From positions 1,922,001-1,986,000 of the forward strand of contig OZ244938.1 in assembly GCA_965222175.1 (NCBI GenBank): DNA of 64,000 bases, written 5' to 3'. Below are positions 60,337-64,000 of this stretch, piece by piece. The first letter of the stretch is position 1. Each line of letters opens with the position of its first letter. The stretch comes from NORP240 sp965222175 (GTDB lineage Bacteria; Pseudomonadota; Gammaproteobacteria; Pseudomonadales; Pseudohongiellaceae). A model generated the notes under the pieces. That model saw only the letters and a program-made list of their open reading frames with translations. It was not told the origin of the DNA and did no database searches. The position numbers and the translations under genes were made by a program.

Positions 60337-60561
60337 ACCCATGTCTTGACTTATTGTGGAACCCGCCGGCAGACTGGGAGCCTGTTTTGCAACTCAGTGG
60401 ATTCGCAGGTATCGGTTAACCGACATTGAAGGAATGGAGAAGGAATGGGGAAAGTAGGGATAGGGAGTGCAGGGCTGGATTCAGCAAGCAGGGCAGAAAG
60501 AAAAACCGTCCCGGGCGGTCTGCTTTACACCAACAATAAATAACAATGTAAGGGTGCCCCG

Positions 60562-61341
60562 ATGACCAATCGTTTCCTTTCTTTCGTCCCTGCCGTATAC
60601 CTTAAGAACCTGCTCGTTGCCGTACTGTTCACTGGCCTGATACCGACTGCGCTTCATGCCCAGCAACCGCTGTTGAGTGACAGCCTGCGCGGTGAGCTCC
60701 AGGCGCTCATCGACAGCCCGGAGCGCAGTGAAGAGCAGCGGGAGCGAAACCGCTACCGGAATCCCCTGGAGACGCTGGATTTCTTTGAAGTGCGTCCCGA
60801 CCTCACCGTGGTGGAAATCTGGCCCGGCGGCCAGGGTGGCTGGTATCGCAGTATCCTGGAGCCTTACATCACCGGCCGGGGTGAATACCTACCGGTGCGG
60901 TCCAATTCGGCGTTTCCCGACCCGGTGGACAACGTGGTCCCGGGCAGCGCCGACCGGGTCCTGGTGTTCCGGGCCCACGGCTTCATGATTTACGACCGTC
61001 CCGCCCAGGCCTACTACGACGCCATTTACCGCATGCTCAAGCCCGGGGGTATCTTCGGCATTGTCGATCACCGCGGTGATGAAGCCATCCCCCAGGACCC
61101 CACCGGTGAAAACGGGTACGTCAATCAGTCCCACGTCATCATGCTGGCGGAACGTGCCGGTTTTGAACTGATCGATCAGGCGGAAATCAACGCCAACCCG
61201 CTGGATACCAAGGATCATCCGGACGGTGTCTATTCGCTGCCTCCCACGCTGCGGGGCTCGCTGTTGAATCCCTTTGCCCGGTCCCGGTACCGGGAAATCG
61301 GCGAAAGCGATCGGATGACGCTGAAGTTCATCAAGCCCTGA
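60562..61341 (+). CDS. exported SAM-methyltransferase-like protein (COG4798 type)
   Basis: 259 residues from ATG 60562. A signal peptide of about 34 residues (LKNLLVAVLFTGLIPTALHA-QQ). The mature protein follows the predicted-methyltransferase group: RNPLETLDFFEVRPDLTVVE then IWPGGQGGWYRSILEPYI as motif I, a middle VLVFRAHGFMIYDR, and LKPGGIFGIVDHRGDE near the usual post-motif strand, with a C-terminal RMTLKFIKP. A methyltransferase outside the cytoplasm has no obvious SAM supply, so the fold may serve another role. Monocistronic, between a repeat cluster and a DUF3300 gene. Confidence 0.8.
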   Translation: MTNRFLSFVPAVYLKNLLVAVLFTGLIPTALHAQQPLLSDSLRGELQALIDSPERSEEQRERNRYRNPLETLDFFEVRPDLTVVEIWPGGQGGWYRSILEPYITGRGEYLPVRSNSAFPDPVDNVVPGSADRVLVFRAHGFMIYDRPAQAYYDAIYRMLKPGGIFGIVDHRGDEAIPQDPTGENGYVNQSHVIMLAERAGFELIDQAEINANPLDTKDHPDGVYSLPPTLRGSLLNPFARSRYREIGESDRMTLKFIKP

Positions 61342-61363
61342 GGCCAGCCGTCCCGGCAAAGTG

Positions 61364-61385
61364 TCACCCGTTTCCTGACGGGTGA
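61364..61385 (+). terminator. hairpin after the exported methyltransferase-like gene
   Basis: TCACCCGT (61364-61371) pairs perfectly with ACGGGTGA (61378-61385), loop of 6 nt, 23 bp past the stop codon. No T-run follows, so termination would be weak or Rho-assisted. The following 61386-61836 shows no gene. Confidence 0.4.
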
Positions 61386-61836
61386 TGGCTGCAGCGAAAT
61401 GTGGCTTGCAGCGGTATAGAGCGGCATAGCGTGTCGGGTCCCGGCTTGCACTATCCCGTGCCGGAACCCGCCACTGCCCCCGTACACTGAACTGACGCCT
61501 CCAGTCTCCCGCAAAAGCCGGCAGGGCCGTGCTCCCCGACGGACTCCGACCCGATGTTAAGGACCCATTCAGGTTGACTTTGCTAAGTTTAAGCGGATCA
61601 TGAACTATTCCGCTCAGGCGCGGCCTGGCCGCTTCCTCAGCCCGAAAACGAGGCAAGCGCTTGAATTAAAGAGCTTTAAAAACAATTAATTAGGATGATA
61701 AGCTCGAATAATTGTCAGACAGAAACGCAGCGCCGCAGCAAGTCAGACCGTCAGCAGTTGCGCCGTCAGCAGCTCAATGCGACGATCTGAGACCGGCAAG
61801 CTGAGACTGGCAAAGATCAGTCACTTACGGAATGTT

Positions 61837-61961
61837 CACTGAAAGAAAAAGTTCACTGAAAGAACGAGCACCGCGGAAAGGGCGCTGCAGAAAGGACACT
61901 GAAGAAAGTGCACTGAAAAAAAGATCACTGAACAAAAGTCACTGAAAGAAAGATCACTGAA
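61837..61961 (+). repeat. seven direct copies of CACTGAA in the leader of the DUF3300 gene
   Basis: Copies start at 61837, 61854, 61897, 61911, 61926, 61940 and 61955; the last five are 14-15 bp apart and most are followed by purine-rich A/G. The block is 54 bp upstream of the DUF3300 start. It may be a binding-site array, an mRNA leader, or slippage-generated sequence. Confidence 0.7.
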
Positions 61962-62014
61962 ACGGCGACATCACGGAACGGCAGGGACACTATTCGGAAA
62001 GCGAGGGCCAGACG

Positions 62015-64000
62015 ATGAATACACCAGTGGAATCACTCCTGACCAGGTTGACCGAGCCGGTATTCCCGGGAATTTTCGCCGTACTGTTGCTGCTGACCTG
62101 GCCGGTGCTGGCCCAGGACGATATCCTCGCCAGTGACACGGCGGTTATCGACGAGGAGCCGGTGGTGCTCATCGATGCCGACGGCAACCCGCTGCCACTG
62201 CTCACCCCGGAGGAGTTGCAGGACCTGGTGGGTCCCATCGCCCTGTACCCTGACGACCTGCTGGCCATCATTCTGCCGGCCTCCGCCTATCCGCTGCAGA
62301 TCGTCATGGCTGCCCGCTATCTTGACGCGCTGGAAACCGACAGCACGCTGCAGCCTGATGACGACTGGGACGAGTCGGTGATCGCGCTGCTCAATTACCC
62401 GGAAGTGATCAGGATGATGAGCGAGGACCTGGACTGGACCTGGCAGCTCGGCGAGGCGGTAATCACCCAGGAGGCCGATATTATCGACGCGGTGGCGTCG
62501 TTCCGTAACCTGGCCTACGACGCCGGCAACCTGCAGTCGGACGAGTATCAGCGGGTGGCAACGGAAACCGTTGCAGAGAAAGAAGTCATCACCATCCGCC
62601 AGGTCGACGAACGCGTGGTGTACGTGCCTTACTACGAGCCCGCCGAGGTCATTGTCTACCAGCCGCGCCGGGTCTATTACTATTACCCGACCCCTTACCC
62701 GGTTTACTACTACCCGTACTCCTACGGCTACAGCTTTTCCTCGGGCTATTTCTGGGGCGTGACCACGGCTTTTTCCATCGGCTGGAACGATTACCACCTG
62801 CGGGTGTTTCACCCCAGCTACCGGTTTCACCCGTACTACGGCCGACGCTACGAACCCCGCTATTTTCACCGGCGACCCAGTATCCAGGTGTTCAACCAGG
62901 TCTACGTGGACAACAGTCGCCGGGGTCCCCGGGATCGCTACCGTGACGGCAGCTACTGGCGTCCGCAGCACAACAGCGGGTCGCGACCCAGGGTCTTCAG
63001 TAGCGGTCGTTACGATGGCGGAGCGCGTCGGGATAACCGGGGTGGCCTGCGCGGTACCGCGTTGGATAACCGGTCCAGGCAGGGCGGCGGAGTCGCCGGT
63101 GGGCGGGGGAATCGTAATGCCTTCGCCGCGGGTAACGACGGCGGTGGCCGGCGAATCGAGCTGAGTGGCAGCAACGCGTCCGGCACTGTCGGCAGAAACG
63201 GCAGTTACCGGAGCTCAACCAGGAACTCCAACAGGAACACCGACGGCGCAGCCGGCAACAGGGCCTCAGGTAACCGGGACAATGGCCGGTTGATACTGGG
63301 TAACGCTACCAGGCGGTCCGATGACAACCGTGAAGCGACAGCCGGCGGCATCCGGCTGTTCGGCGGCGCCGGCTCCGGCAGTGAGCGGCGGGTAACAGCG
63401 TCCCGGCCCACGGCCTCTTCCCGGGTCGAGGTAAACCGGGACAGCAGCGACCTGGCGGCCCGTCTGCGCAGTCGCACCGAGGCCCGCAGCAGTGGGCGGG
63501 CATCGGCATCCCGGTCGTCCGCCTCCTCCCGACTCCGGGTAAACCGGGGTGCCAGCACTGGATCGGCGACAGGCCGTTCAAATCGAAGCCCCGTTGACAC
63601 CCAGGAGCAGACCCGGGTGCAGAATCGGGCGGATAGCCAGGTAAGGAGCCAGGTAAGAAGCCAGGCAAGCCAGGTAAGAACACAGGCGGGGAGATCGGTG
63701 GAGACGCAAGTGGGCAGACGCACGGAGACGCGGGCCTCCAGCGACGCAGTCAGCCGGCAGTCCCGGGCAACCCGGACGACACAGACTAACCGGGGTTCCC
63801 GGGAAGTTGACACCTCCCGTTTCGGTGTCGCCCGCAGCGCGCCATCCCGCAGTCAGCGCGCCGCCCCGACAAGGTCCAGCAACCGGTCCGCCATCCAGTC
63901 CAGTACCCAGAGCCGCAGTGCGTCCCGCAGCCAGCGTGCCGCGCCGACACGGTCCAGCAACCGTTCCGCTGCCCAGTCCAGCACCCAGCGCCGCAGTGCT
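62015..64000 (+). CDS. DUF3300 exported protein, Ser/Arg-rich tail, runs off the window
   Basis: Open for 662 codons from ATG 62015 to the window edge. The signal peptide ends near LLLTWPVLA-QDD. The DUF3300 core (about 60-260) reads LQDLVGPIALYPDDLLAIIL, ASAYPLQIVMAARYL, LLNYPEVIRMMSEDLDWTWQ, LGEAVITQEADIIDAVASFR, then RVVYVPYYEPAEVIVY and a Tyr/Pro/Arg-rich stretch (YYYYPTPYPVYYYPYSYGYS). From about 300 on it is low-complexity Arg/Ser/Asn/Gln, with a 26-residue repeat (78 bp; starts 63854 and 63932) at the cut end. The tail is far longer than usual in the family. Function unknown; a cationic cell-surface or nucleic-acid-binding tail is an inference. Confidence 0.8.
   Translation, partial: MNTPVESLLTRLTEPVFPGIFAVLLLLTWPVLAQDDILASDTAVIDEEPVVLIDADGNPLPLLTPEELQDLVGPIALYPDDLLAIILPASAYPLQIVMAARYLDALETDSTLQPDDDWDESVIALLNYPEVIRMMSEDLDWTWQLGEAVITQEADIIDAVASFRNLAYDAGNLQSDEYQRVATETVAEKEVITIRQVDERVVYVPYYEPAEVIVYQPRRVYYYYPTPYPVYYYPYSYGYSFSSGYFWGVTTAFSIGWNDYHLRVFHPSYRFHPYYGRRYEPRYFHRRPSIQVFNQVYVDNSRRGPRDRYRDGSYWRPQHNSGSRPRVFSSGRYDGGARRDNRGGLRGTALDNRSRQGGGVAGGRGNRNAFAAGNDGGGRRIELSGSNASGTVGRNGSYRSSTRNSNRNTDGAAGNRASGNRDNGRLILGNATRRSDDNREATAGGIRLFGGAGSGSERRVTASRPTASSRVEVNRDSSDLAARLRSRTEARSSGRASASRSSASSRLRVNRGASTGSATGRSNRSPVDTQEQTRVQNRADSQVRSQVRSQASQVRTQAGRSVETQVGRRTETRASSDAVSRQSRATRTTQTNRGSREVDTSRFGVARSAPSRSQRAAPTRSSNRSAIQSSTQSRSASRSQRAAPTRSSNRSAAQSSTQRRSA

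Noticed and set aside
59589..60349. Several 60-155 codon frames in the 59.4-60.4 kb repeat cluster
   Set aside because: They repeat with the DNA repeat in both directions, and start and stop within hairpin elements; no ribosome sites.

Overview
The window comes from a GC-rich (roughly 60 percent by eye) gammaproteobacterium. The neighbourhood gloB / methyltransferase / rnhA / dnaQ, the cysI-DUF934 pair, SohB, the long form of QueF, NfuA and a two-subunit pyruvate carboxylase all recall the Pseudomonadales/Cellvibrionales side of the class, and a free-living aerobic heterotroph fits best. I cannot name the genus from sequence alone.

Layout. 1-16500 is a housekeeping block: the 5' part of fabI, mltD, gloB, then rnhA-dnaQ-nudC-sohB-acuI, a CPA2 antiporter, cysI with DUF934, and metH. 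16500-28800 carries nfuA, a dimeric-type dUTPase, a long single-pass membrane protein with hexapeptide repeats, tRNA-Glu(UUC), a winged-helix-like protein, an ABC-2 exporter, queF and pycA/pycB. 29017-30214 is the strangest stretch: a tandem array of 226-bp units, each opening with the first 70 nt of tRNA-Ser(GGA) and then breaking off inside the T loop, ending in one intact tRNA-Ser. A TPR gene that looks cut off abuts it. 31000-45000 holds accessory and envelope genes: an unrecognised 447-aa protein, the QmcA/NfeD pair, a Calx-beta adhesin-like protein, a Cys-rich protein, and a three-gene RND + MlaC-like + START-domain operon that looks like a lipid transport system. 45100-52800 is acyl-CoA and pyruvate metabolism: a PoxB-like oxidase, a thiolase, a FadJ-like multifunctional protein and an acetyl-CoA hydrolase/transferase. 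52900-53760 is a small AT-richer patch with a small secreted protein and a BrnTA-like toxin-antitoxin locus whose toxin is reduced to its C-terminal part. 53857-58323 encodes a 1488-aa secreted metalloprotease-like protein. The right end has a DUF4203-like membrane protein, 293-bp tandem repeats with REP-like hairpins, an exported methyltransferase-like protein and the start of a DUF3300 protein.

Dispersed repeats are frequent: a 273-bp inverted-repeat element bounded by TA, a palindromic element with an 8-bp flanking direct repeat plus a deleted relative near gloB, a 140-bp inverted-repeat element, and a REP-like hairpin in five copies whose stem differs between loci by paired (compensatory) changes. 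No CRISPR array, complete insertion sequence, prophage or rRNA gene was seen. All family calls are from reading motifs; no database search was possible.
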